A program made the translations under genes and the position numbers. A DNA stretch of 17,180 nucleotides from Firmicutes bacterium UBA3941. Its GTDB lineage: Bacteria > Bacillota > Clostridia > Caldicoprobacterales > UBA3941. The stretch spans positions 1 to 17,180 of the forward strand of contig DGDX01000037.1 in NCBI GenBank assembly GCA_002385665.1, written 5' to 3'. Below, one piece after another: positions 1 to 6,297 of the stretch; position 1 is the stretch's first letter; each line of letters begins with the position of its first letter. Under the pieces are notes generated by a model. The model was not told where the DNA came from. It did not search any database and worked only from the letters and a program-made list of their open reading frames with translations.

Positions 1-59
1 GGTTAAGACACCGCCCTTTCACGGCGGTAACAGGGGTTCGAGTCCCCTAGGGGTCACCA
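1..59 (+). tRNA. tRNA-Glu (TTC), 5' end cut by the window edge
   Basis: The anticodon stem CCGCC/GGCGG encloses the 7-base loop CTTTCAC, giving anticodon TTC (Glu). A complete T-arm follows (AGGGG, TTCGAGT loop, CCCCT), then the 3' acceptor strand with an encoded CCA at 57-59. The 5' acceptor strand and most of the D-arm lie outside the window. It sits 13 bases before tRNA-Thr, so the two are probably cotranscribed. Confidence 0.93.
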
Positions 60-72
60 AACCATAAACTGT

Positions 73-148
73 GCTGGCATAGCTCAATCGGTAGAGCAGC
101 TGACTTGTAATCAGCAGGTTGGGGGTTCAAGTCCTCTTGCCAGCTCCA
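73..148 (+). tRNA. tRNA-Thr (TGT)
   Basis: This is a complete cloverleaf. The acceptor GCTGGCA (73-79) pairs with TGCCAGC (138-144), discriminator T145 follows, and CCA is encoded at 146-148. The anticodon stem GCTGA/TCAGC encloses the loop CTTGTAA, giving anticodon TGT (Thr). It is the last tRNA of a cluster and is followed closely by an intrinsic terminator. Confidence 0.96.
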
Positions 149-154
149 GATAGA

Positions 155-190
155 AGCCCTGAAATTAACGTTTCGGGGCTTTTTATTTTA
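155..190 (+). terminator. Intrinsic terminator of the tRNA cluster
   Basis: A 10-bp stem (AGCCCTGAAA against TTTCGGGGCT, one G-U pair) encloses a 6-base loop and is followed by a T-rich run from 181. It lies 7 bases after the CCA of tRNA-Thr. Confidence 0.88.
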
Positions 191-280
191 TCAATATTTA
201 TCCCTGTACAAACATCAGCTAATTTAATACTTTATATTCATTCATGGGCTATGTCATTTATCCAATGATAAATAGCAGAA

Positions 281-319
281 AAGCACCGCAAAACTATTAA
301 TATCAGTTTTGCGGTGCTT
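281..319 (-). terminator. Terminator for the minus-strand cysteine-patterned gene pair
   Basis: There is a perfect 15-bp inverted repeat (arms 281-295 and 305-319) with a 9-base loop, rich in GC at its base. Read on the minus strand it ends in TTTT, and it begins 5 bases after the stop codon of the gene at 324-1106. The T-run on the plus strand is short, so it mainly serves the minus-strand genes. The stretch 191-280 between this and the tRNA terminator shows nothing else. Confidence 0.85.
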
Positions 320-323
320 CTTA

Positions 324-1106
324 TTATGCTATATCATTATTATCGTCTTCACAATGGGGCGGGCATCCAGGAGCATTTCCTTCATTGAATTGAGTTAATG
401 GCTCCTGAACATCTGGAGCACCTGCCATACCCCCTGCAGGAGAAGCTCCGAGGAAGTTATCTGCTGCTGTGATTGCATTGGTAGCAAATTCACAGATTTC
501 AGCTCCCATAGCAACCAGATTCAGGACATTGAGTTTTGCTGCCAGAAGCTGAGCATAAAGAACCTGGTACTGGTTGGAAAACGGTGGTGATTCCGGTGCA
601 GGAGGTGACGGGACATTGAAGGAAAGAACATCGTTTGCGTTGGCAGTATTAACCATAAAGCTAAGTCCTGCACCTGTACCCAACAATATTGAACCGCCGG
701 CTAGCGTAATCAATGAATTAGTGAATTCCGAATTGTCTCTGAAGAATCCAATTGAAAAGGTGCAGCCAATATCCCCATCAGGACATGGACCAACTTCAGG
801 TGTTCCGCAAACTACCCCATTTGAAACTGCGCTAGCTGTAGCAGAGAATCTTAGAGGTATCTGGACACAGATGTTTTGGCTAACGGTAAAGGTACAAGTC
901 CTGGCCAGCTCACCGGGACATTCTCCTATAATCGGAGGGCCTACGCAAAAAGATCTGCTTGGGCCAGACATTAAATCAGGGGTGATTGTTACTGTGCCTT
1001 GAACACATACTGTTTCATGCACTATAGTCTCGCACCCCGTGCTGGTGTTCTGCTGAGGGGTTATAGCATTTATATTACTTTGGGGATAATTAACATTATT
1101 ATTCAA
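324..1106 (-). CDS. Cysteine-patterned protein of unknown function (260 aa), possible spore-surface protein
   Basis: I do not recognise a named family. Residues 35-108 form a Cys-rich, beta-like module with CTFT (71-74), CV-x-IP (80-84) and CGTPEVGPC (100-108). It aligns with the neighbouring 132-aa protein with no gap. Residues 130-155 are Gly- and hydrophobic-rich, 165-176 are Pro-rich, and about 180-220 look like an amphipathic Ala/Leu helix. The tail is acidic with two Cys. No signal peptide or clear membrane helix is seen. The start is TTG at 1106: the codon just upstream is TGA, the next in-frame ATG is at residue 45, and an AGAAAGG ribosome binding site lies about 10 bases upstream. 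It follows its paralog after 61 bases, probably in one operon. A role in the spore coat or exosporium is inference only, from Cys-patterning, the absence of enzyme motifs and the spore-forming context. Confidence 0.82.
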   Translation of the reverse strand: MNNNVNYPQSNINAITPQQNTSTGCETIVHETVCVQGTVTITPDLMSGPSRSFCVGPPIIGECPGELARTCTFTVSQNICVQIPLRFSATASAVSNGVVCGTPEVGPCPDGDIGCTFSIGFFRDNSEFTNSLITLAGGSILLGTGAGLSFMVNTANANDVLSFNVPSPPAPESPPFSNQYQVLYAQLLAAKLNVLNLVAMGAEICEFATNAITAADNFLGASPAGGMAGAPDVQEPLTQFNEGNAPGCPPHCEDDNNDIA

Positions 1107-1167
1107 TCAAATCACGCCTTTCTCATTCTTTACTAATAGAGTTAATGCAACAATATTGAAATAGGTT

Positions 1168-1566
1168 TTAATATTCGTATTCATCTTCTATTGGGTCTTC
1201 ATCATTTTCATCGTCCAAAGAAAAATCCTTGCGTCTGGGCTTGCATGGTCCAATATTGGGTTTGCCGCAACGAATTATTCCTGCATCAACGTCTACATCC
1301 ATATCTATCTCTATAGGAACTTCAACACATAGTAATTGGGTGATAGTAAAGGTACATTTGCTGTTTTTTCTATCACTATCCTCTATAGTTGGTTTACAAG
1401 GTTGCTGTTGTTCATCCCAATCAAAGTTAGGTCCAACAGCGGAATCAATACAGAATACTTTTGGCTTGCCATGTTTTGCAATGGGTTTAAGTGTAACTTG
1501 AGCTTGTGTTCTTATTAACTGACTAACTATTGATTTTTTATCACATTTAGAAAACTTCTTTGACAA
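1168..1566 (-). CDS. Short paralog of the cysteine-patterned protein (132 aa)
   Basis: Function is unknown. It carries the same module as the downstream gene: CTFT (71-74), C80, V-P (83-84), and CGKPNIGPC (100-108). The four cysteines 71, 80, 100 and 108 fall at exactly the same residue numbers in both proteins. It lacks the long C-terminal half and ends in a strongly acidic tail rich in Asp and Glu (residues 117-132). The start is TTG at 1566, supported by a strong AAGGGAGGGGG ribosome binding site 6-7 bases upstream on the minus strand. It is the first gene of the pair, with a perfect inverted repeat 21 bases upstream of the start. The pairing looks like a duplication followed by gain or loss of the C-terminal half. 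Confidence 0.82.
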   Translation of the reverse strand: MSKKFSKCDKKSIVSQLIRTQAQVTLKPIAKHGKPKVFCIDSAVGPNFDWDEQQQPCKPTIEDSDRKNSKCTFTITQLLCVEVPIEIDMDVDVDAGIIRCGKPNIGPCKPRRKDFSLDDENDEDPIEDEYEY

Positions 1567-1586
1567 GTTAACCCCCTCCCTTAATA

Positions 1587-1612
1587 CATTATATGAAGCA
1601 CTTCATATAATG
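1587..1612. promoter_or_regulatory. Perfect 12-bp inverted repeat upstream of the cysteine-patterned genes
   Basis: Arms CATTATATGAAG (1587-1598) and CTTCATATAATG (1601-1612) are separated by CA. The repeat lies 21 bases upstream of the TTG start at 1566, just before its ribosome binding site, and no T-run follows. It resembles an operator or a leader hairpin. On the minus strand the right-hand part reads CATATAAT, close to a sporulation-type -10, but no good -35 partner stands at the right distance, so the promoter reading is weak. Confidence 0.5.
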
Positions 1613-1691
1613 GAACATATATAAAGAAATATATCTAAAAAATTTTATCAATTGCATTCTCATTAATTTTATGTGATATTCCAAATCCAAT

Positions 1692-1721
1692 TTGGACAAT
1701 CATACATTAATACAGTAAAAT
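1692..1721 (+). promoter_or_regulatory. Possible promoter for the flavodoxin-SDR operon
   Basis: TTGGAC (1692-1697) and TAAAAT (1716-1721) are 18 bases apart, upstream of the flavodoxin gene. The -35 overlaps a small inverted repeat (CCAAAT 1681-1686, ATTTGG 1690-1695) that could be an operator. Both hexamers are imperfect. Confidence 0.35.
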
Positions 1722-1818
1722 AGAAATAGAAATTAATGGGAGGTTGCTAAAATAGAAAGGTAGTGAAAAAGATTACCAGAGTAATCTAAGCATTGGATAG
1801 TTGAGGAGGTAGAGAAAA

Positions 1819-1860
1819 GTGGAGAATATCCAAATCCATTTAAAGGAGACTCTAGAATGA
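1819..1860 (+). CDS. Possible 13-codon leader ORF coupled to the flavodoxin gene
   Basis: A GTG start at 1819 follows a strong GAGGAGGT ribosome binding site (1803-1810) with an 8-base gap. It runs 13 codons (M-E-N-I-Q-I-H-L-K-E-T-L-E) and stops at TGA 1858-1860, overlapping the ATG of the next gene as ATGA. An in-frame TAG at 1810-1812 rules out a longer gene. The flavodoxin gene's own ribosome binding site (AAGGAG 1843-1848) lies inside this ORF. This layout fits translational coupling, but the ORF is short and codon statistics cannot support it, so it is tentative. Confidence 0.3.
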   Translation: MENIQIHLKETLE

Positions 1861-2360
1861 TCATTGTTTATGAATCAAAAACAGGCTTTACAAAAAAATA
1901 TGCCGAAATGTTGGCTGCCAAAACCAAGCTTGAGGTTTTCCGGGTAGACGAAATCTCAAAGATTAGTCAGGATGAAGAAATAATTTTTCTTGGCTGGATG
2001 AAAGTAGGGAAGATACAGGGGCTAAATAAACTGAGAAACTATAATGTAAAGGTGGTATGTGGGTCGGGTACAGGACAAACTGCCGAGCCCGATACTGAAA
2101 CGGTTATCGCCAGGAATAAGATTGAAGACATACCGTTTTTCTATCTGCGCGGCGGCTGTCTCCCTTTGAAGGAGATAAAGGGAATGGATAGAATCTTGCT
2201 ATCCATCTTCGTAAAGATGCTTAAAAGCAGTAAAGATAGAGATGAGAAAACCGAAGAGGCCATCTCTATAATAGAAAACGGTTTTAACGGCGTAAAGGAG
2301 GAAAATCTCGTACCTGTTTTGGATTTCTTAAACGGGAAAGCAAAGGAGAATTCTTTATGA
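1857..2360 (+). CDS. Flavodoxin-domain protein (167 aa)
   Basis: The N-terminus carries a flavodoxin FMN phosphate-binding loop, S7-K-T-G-F-T12, directly after the first beta strand, followed by a typical helix. The length fits a single flavodoxin domain, of the type sometimes grouped with HemG-like flavodoxins. It probably binds FMN and carries electrons in the cytoplasm; the redox partner is unknown. The AAGGAG ribosome binding site at 1843-1848 gives an 8-base spacing to ATG 1857. Its stop overlaps the start of the SDR gene (ATGA at 2357-2360), so the two products are probably made together. A possible leader ORF overlaps its start. Confidence 0.85.
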   Translation: MIIVYESKTGFTKKYAEMLAAKTKLEVFRVDEISKISQDEEIIFLGWMKVGKIQGLNKLRNYNVKVVCGSGTGQTAEPDTETVIARNKIEDIPFFYLRGGCLPLKEIKGMDRILLSIFVKMLKSSKDRDEKTEEAISIIENGFNGVKEENLVPVLDFLNGKAKENSL

Positions 2361-3145
2361 AAAATGTAGTGATAACAGGCAGTACACGGGGTATCGGCTT
2401 ATCTATGGCAAGGGAGTTCCTGCGGGCCGGATGTAATGTCACTCTATCCGGAAGGCATGAAGTGCTACCGGAAGCGGCCCATTCTGCACTATCTTCTTTT
2501 GAAGGGAAGTACATTTATGTCCCATGCAATGTCCAGGAAAAAGTAAACCTGCAAAAACTCTGGGATGTTTCTTTTACACAGTGGGACAGGATAGATATAT
2601 GGATCAATAACGCGGGGCAAAACACGCCCTACATGTTTTTGTGGGAAACGGACGAAAGCTATACTGAGAATACTGTAAAGACCAATATTATGGGTGTGAT
2701 ATACGGTTCACAGGTTGCAGCAGCGGGAATGCTGAAACAGGGGTATGGCGCAATATACAGCATGGAAGGCCTTGGCTCAAACAACATGATACAGCCAAAA
2801 ACAATACTGTATGGTACCACCAAGCATGCCTTAACCTACTTTATGAAAGGGCTTGCCAGGGAGCTGGAGGGCACCGGAGTAATAGCGGGACGGTTATCTC
2901 CGGGGATGATGCTGACTGATTTCATCACAAAGACCCCCGACGGTGAGCAGTCTGAAGTCATCTCGGACGAAAAATTCAGAAAGCTGTTCAACATATTGGC
3001 AGATAAGCCCGAAACCGTGGCTAAGTTTTTTATACCCAGAATAATTAACAACACAAAAAACGGTGTTCAGATTGCCTGGCTAACAAACAGAAAGGCGGCA
3101 TGGCGTTTTATGACTGCAGGCTTACGCAAGGATAGGTTGATTTAG
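2357..3145 (+). CDS. Short-chain dehydrogenase/reductase, NYC1/NOL (chlorophyll b reductase)-like branch (262 aa)
   Basis: This is a classical SDR Rossmann fold. The TGSTRGIG dinucleotide-binding motif is at residues 7-14 and NNAG at 84-87. The catalytic pair is Y152 and K156 (YGTTK), with S141 as the likely third residue, and SPGMMLTD (181-188) follows as in the family. The stretch MEGLGS before the catalytic tyrosine recalls the plant chlorophyll b reductases NYC1 and NOL. That is a family resemblance from memory, and a spore-forming heterotroph is unlikely to use chlorophyll. It is probably an NAD(P)H-dependent ketone or alcohol oxidoreductase in the cytoplasm with unknown substrate. The start ATG overlaps the stop of the flavodoxin gene, which suggests translational coupling and a shared redox job. 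No clear terminator follows in 3146-3254. Confidence 0.88.
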   Translation: MKNVVITGSTRGIGLSMAREFLRAGCNVTLSGRHEVLPEAAHSALSSFEGKYIYVPCNVQEKVNLQKLWDVSFTQWDRIDIWINNAGQNTPYMFLWETDESYTENTVKTNIMGVIYGSQVAAAGMLKQGYGAIYSMEGLGSNNMIQPKTILYGTTKHALTYFMKGLARELEGTGVIAGRLSPGMMLTDFITKTPDGEQSEVISDEKFRKLFNILADKPETVAKFFIPRIINNTKNGVQIAWLTNRKAAWRFMTAGLRKDRLI

Positions 3146-3254
3146 GACAGAGAGACCTAACAAATCAATTTACCCCGGCTCAGATACTCCCTCGTATCCG
3201 CTTATGGTGGCGTGTTGTACTCCAATATAGACAGATCATGACTATGAACCTTGC

Positions 3255-4277
3255 TTAAATAATATATTTAACTACTCCATCTGGAAATACAGCGGGAATC
3301 TCTTTCTTAAAGAAAGACTTGATCTCTTCCAGCTCTTCTTTGCGGTAGGTATACTTTCCGTAGCCAAATTGTCCATATTTGTATGTTCTTTCTTCATCCT
3401 CCATGGGTAGTTTTGTATCGGGGAAAATCTTGGTTATTATGTTTTTTGCTCTCGGAGTGTACCTGTGGGATATTACCTCAAACGTAACAGGATAACTTGT
3501 GTTTTTTGGAATAATATCTTTTAGTTCTAACAGTAGATTTTTGTAATCATCTTGCCAATGATCATATAAAAAGACTGGAGCAATGAGAAAGCCGGTGGGA
3601 TAATCGGCGGACATGATTTTTCTTGCAGCTTCGATTCGTTTTGACATCAGGGGTGTTCCATTTTCAAAGTCTTGAATCACCCTGTCTGTATTCAGGGTAA
3701 AACGAACCTCCGTATGACCACCATGATTAACATCCAGGAGGGTATCAACATCTGTATATTTAGTTACGAATCGGAATCTACCCTTTTCGGTTTTGCTGAA
3801 GTATTGAATGGCCTGCTTCAGGGAATGGGTATAGGGTTCAACAGGTATGGGATCTGATGTAGCAGAGCCTTCAAATATTGTTACCTCGGGCAGTCTTTCT
3901 TCGATGTTCTTCCCCGCCTGTTCCAGGATTTCATCCACATTTACGTTGACCCGCATATAAGGTCTGTCTCCAAGATTTGTGTTCAGATAGCAGTATTCAC
4001 ACTGTCCGATGCAGCCTGACAGCAGAGGGAGCTGATAGTGAGCAGAAGGCTTGCAGGACTGAAACTTCATGCCTCTTCTAATTCCTACTACCAGGGTCCT
4101 TTTGCCATGTCGATAGAATTCGGAAATGTCATCTCCTGGTATGTTCTTTTTGATTCCGTGGTTCCCTAGCTCAATTATTTCTACTTTGCTGTTATCTTTA
4201 AAGTAAGCATGAATCTGCCTTCCTACCTGATAATCCAGCGACCCTTTCATAAACAGAATCCTTTTTGGTATAAACAT
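3255..4277 (-). CDS. splB: Spore photoproduct lyase (radical SAM, 340 aa)
   Basis: The family repairs the spore photoproduct thymine dimer in germinating spores, using a [4Fe-4S] cluster and S-adenosylmethionine. The cluster motif CX3CX2C is C89, C93, C96, followed by Tyr97. Length (340 aa) matches Bacillus subtilis SplB (about 342). FEGSATSDPIPVE (135-147) aligns with the segment that in Bacillus enzymes carries the hydrogen-donating cysteine (Cys141); here the position is Ala139. The whole protein has only four cysteines, the three cluster ligands and Cys75. The start ATG 4277 has an AAGGGTGG ribosome binding site about 9 bases upstream on the minus strand. It is a single-gene unit, transcribed away from the FMN reductase gene. 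I am sure of the family; repair activity depends on whether Cys75 or another residue replaces the missing cysteine. Confidence 0.93.
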   Translation of the reverse strand: MFIPKRILFMKGSLDYQVGRQIHAYFKDNSKVEIIELGNHGIKKNIPGDDISEFYRHGKRTLVVGIRRGMKFQSCKPSAHYQLPLLSGCIGQCEYCYLNTNLGDRPYMRVNVNVDEILEQAGKNIEERLPEVTIFEGSATSDPIPVEPYTHSLKQAIQYFSKTEKGRFRFVTKYTDVDTLLDVNHGGHTEVRFTLNTDRVIQDFENGTPLMSKRIEAARKIMSADYPTGFLIAPVFLYDHWQDDYKNLLLELKDIIPKNTSYPVTFEVISHRYTPRAKNIITKIFPDTKLPMEDEERTYKYGQFGYGKYTYRKEELEEIKSFFKKEIPAVFPDGVVKYII

Positions 4278-4448
4278 ATCGTTTTTCCACCCTTCACGTT
4301 TCTTACATATAGATATTGTTTTACTTCACCTATAAAAAATACTATTCAATCTATAGAGCTGGTGACTTTCCAAATTAGGATTGCAGCAAACCTATTATTG
4401 GAACCCAATCCCTGGTTTACCTTCACACTAAGAGCAATTATATGGGTT

Positions 4449-4478
4449 TTGGCGAAAACTAGAGACTCATGGTATAAT
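4449..4478 (+). promoter_or_regulatory. Promoter for the flavodoxin-fold reductase gene
   Basis: TTGGCG (4449-4454) and a perfect TATAAT (4473-4478) are 18 bases apart, with an extended -10 TGg directly before. It lies about 55 bases upstream of the start codon at 4532. Confidence 0.65.
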
Positions 4479-4531
4479 AAGGATAATGAAATTATCTCTA
4501 CTTGGTAAATCATGGAGGAGGGTAATAAAAA

Positions 4532-5128
4532 ATGAAGGTACTTTTAATTAATGGTAGTCCCAATGAGAAAGGAAGTACATACACAGCTCTTTGTGAAGTG
4601 GAAAAAGAGTTGAATAAGGCAGGGATTGAGACTGAAATCTTTCATATAGGCAAGGAGCCCATAAGAGGCTGCACCGCATGCGGACACTGCAGCAAAGGAT
4701 CCTATAGGTGTATCTATGACGATACCGTCAATGTTGCCTTAGACAAGGCTGAAACCGCCGATGGATTTGTATTCGGTTCACCCGTATATTATGCAGCGCC
4801 AACTGGCCAGATTACATCGTTCTTAGACCGATTCTTCCAGGCAGGGATATCATATCAGTATAAGCCGGGAGCGGCTGTTGTATGTTGCCGCCGCGGTGGG
4901 TCGACAGCAGCTTTTGAGCAGTTGAACAAATATTTTACCATTTCCAATATGCCTGTTGTATCGTCACAGTACTGGAACATGGTACATGGACATGACGCCG
5001 AAGAGGTCAAGCAGGACCTGGAGGGATTGCAGATTATGAGAACACTGGGCAAGAATATGGCTTGGCTGTTAAAATGTATAGAAGCAGGAAAAAAGGCAGG
5101 GATATCGCTGCCGGAGAAAGAAGAGTGA
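4532..5128 (+). CDS. Flavodoxin-fold NAD(P)H-dependent oxidoreductase, iron-sulfur flavoprotein-like (198 aa)
   Basis: This belongs to the NADPH-dependent FMN reductase family. GSPNEKGST (8-16) is the FMN phosphate loop, and SPVYYAAPTG (about 84-93) is the second FMN-contacting loop typical of the family. Cysteines 47, 50, 53 and 60 are spaced CX2CX2CX6C, which fits the compact [4Fe-4S] motif of iron-sulfur flavoproteins (Isf), so it may carry a cluster beside FMN. Related proteins with similar Cys motifs are often annotated only as NAD(P)H oxidoreductases, so the cluster is inference. The ribosome binding site GGAGGAGGG lies about 8 bases before ATG 4532. It appears monocistronic under its own promoter. 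Possible roles are reduction of quinones or small electron acceptors in the cytoplasm; the substrate is unknown. Confidence 0.86.
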   Translation: MKVLLINGSPNEKGSTYTALCEVEKELNKAGIETEIFHIGKEPIRGCTACGHCSKGSYRCIYDDTVNVALDKAETADGFVFGSPVYYAAPTGQITSFLDRFFQAGISYQYKPGAAVVCCRRGGSTAAFEQLNKYFTISNMPVVSSQYWNMVHGHDAEEVKQDLEGLQIMRTLGKNMAWLLKCIEAGKKAGISLPEKEE

Positions 5129-5214
5129 CTGAGAGCCAGCGTTGTTATAGATAATCCTTACTATATATAAGTAATGTAATTAGACGAAGGTCTTCATATA
5201 TTGCAATACTAACT

Positions 5215-5228
5215 TGAGCCATGGCTCA
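5215..5228. promoter_or_regulatory. 14-bp perfect palindrome, possible operator
   Basis: TGAGCCATGGCTCA is fully palindromic and stands in the 281-base intergenic stretch 5129-5409, about 115 bases upstream of the ABC transporter promoter. Apart from the promoter at 5345-5372, I see no other feature in this stretch and no T-box or known riboswitch. Confidence 0.25.
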
Positions 5229-5344
5229 TTTCCCTCGGTTTTATACTCTTTATACTCATGATGGTTGTATAAATTTCGGGGATGGGCAATGGCTTATTTT
5301 TTATACCATTTATATTTTTTACTATATAAATTATAAAAAAGGGC

Positions 5345-5372
5345 TTGCTTTATTGCGGTAAAGTGTTATAAT
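5345..5372 (+). promoter_or_regulatory. Promoter of the amino-acid ABC transporter operon
   Basis: TTGCTT (5345-5350) and a perfect TATAAT (5367-5372) are separated by 16 bases, with an extended -10 TGt at 5364-5366. It lies about 38 bases upstream of the receptor gene start. Confidence 0.7.
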
Positions 5373-5409
5373 GATAAAGGATTTTTAATTGAAATTGGGG
5401 GAATTGACA

Positions 5410-6216
5410 ATGAAGAAATTATTATATTTGTTTCTGGTACTAACCATGGTTCTTGCCCTGGCCGCATGTGGAAACTCAGGTGATAAGGATGCAGCTGGTA
5501 ACACTCAGGATGAAAGTGATCTGGCCTATGTTAAGGGAAAAGGCAAGATGATAATTGGTTATACCGATTATGCTCCTATGAATTATACTGATGAAGATGG
5601 TAATTTTACCGGTTTTGATACGGAGTTGGCAATCCTGGCCTGTGAGAAGCTCGGTGTTGAGCCCGAATTTGTTGAGATAAACTGGGATACCAAAGAAGTA
5701 GAGCTAAACGCAAAGTCCATTGACTGTATCTGGAACGGCCTTACAATCGATGACAAGCGTAAGCAAACCATGGAAATTACCAAGCCCTATGTGAAGAATG
5801 CCCAGGTAGTTGTCATGAAGGAAGATGCAGATTATGAAGACACTTCTTCCTTAATTGGCAAGACCGTAGCTGCAGAGCAGGGCTCCGCCGGTGAAGACAC
5901 CATTGAGGCAGACGAAAACCTGAAGCAGGCAACTTACGTACCCAAGACCTTGCAGACTGAAGCCCTGATGGAAGTAAAGGCAGGAACCGCTGATGCCGCA
6001 GTGTTAGACTTAACCCTGGCAAATACCATGACCGGTGAAGGCACCAACTTTGAGGATGTTACCATAGTGGATTACTTGGGCGAAGAGGATTATGGGGTTG
6101 CCTTCCGCAAGGGTTCCGATATTTGTGCAGAAGTGAATAAGATCTTTGACGAACTTGTTGCAGACGGAACCATGGCTAAATTGGCTGAGAAGTATGGATT
6201 GGAATTGGCTGAATAG
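5410..6216 (+). CDS. Amino-acid ABC transporter substrate-binding lipoprotein (SBP family 3, 268 aa)
   Basis: This is the extracytoplasmic receptor for a polar amino acid or similar solute. The N-terminus is a lipoprotein signal peptide: basic MKK, a hydrophobic stretch, then the lipobox LAAC with the lipidated cysteine at residue 20, followed by a Gly/Asp/Ser-rich linker. The mature part has the SBP_bac_3 pattern, including GYTDYAPMNY near the start, GFDTELA, and LTIDDKRKQTMEITKPY. I chose ATG 5410 over the in-frame TTG at 5389: the signal peptide begins there and a GGGGGAA ribosome binding site stands about 9 bases upstream. It is the first gene of a three-gene operon, separated from the permease by a hairpin. 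The transported amino acid cannot be told from sequence alone. Confidence 0.93.
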   Translation: MKKLLYLFLVLTMVLALAACGNSGDKDAAGNTQDESDLAYVKGKGKMIIGYTDYAPMNYTDEDGNFTGFDTELAILACEKLGVEPEFVEINWDTKEVELNAKSIDCIWNGLTIDDKRKQTMEITKPYVKNAQVVVMKEDADYEDTSSLIGKTVAAEQGSAGEDTIEADENLKQATYVPKTLQTEALMEVKAGTADAAVLDLTLANTMTGEGTNFEDVTIVDYLGEEDYGVAFRKGSDICAEVNKIFDELVADGTMAKLAEKYGLELAE

Positions 6217-6243
6217 AATTATAGAGTATAGAAAACTATAGCA

Positions 6244-6269
6244 AGGGCAGAGGGCAAAACCTCTGTCCT
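6244..6269 (+). promoter_or_regulatory. Intercistronic hairpin between receptor and permease genes
   Basis: A 10-bp stem (AGGGCAGAGG against CCTCTGTCCT, one G-U pair) has a 6-base loop and no T-run after it. Such hairpins after receptor genes often act as partial terminators or protect the upstream mRNA end, giving more receptor than permease. That role is inferred from position. Confidence 0.5.
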
Positions 6270-6297
6270 ATCGCTTGTATATTGAGGTAATAGGGAT

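Noticed and set aside
574-1002. Plus-strand 142-codon frame opposite the cysteine-patterned gene
   Set aside because: It is antisense to a gene with a good ribosome binding site and a paralog; it has no ribosome binding site of its own.
1770-1787. Hairpin AGATTAC-CAGA-GTAATCT with T-run on the minus strand
   Set aside because: It looks like a minus-strand terminator, but no minus-strand gene ends here, so it is likely chance or part of the flavodoxin leader.
3146-3254. Convergent terminator between the SDR gene and splB
   Set aside because: No stem of useful length with a T-run could be found.
4209-4508. Plus-strand open frame of 99 codons between the lyase and FMN reductase genes
   Set aside because: It begins inside the antisense of splB, lacks a ribosome binding site, and runs through the promoter at 4449-4478.
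5129-5388. A T-box or amino-acid riboswitch ahead of the amino-acid transporter
   Set aside because: No T-box AGGGTGG motif or lysine or glycine aptamer pattern is seen.
5389-5409. TTG at 5389 as the start of the substrate-binding protein
   Set aside because: The signal peptide starts at ATG 5410, which also has the better-placed ribosome binding site; the TTG would put extra residues before it.
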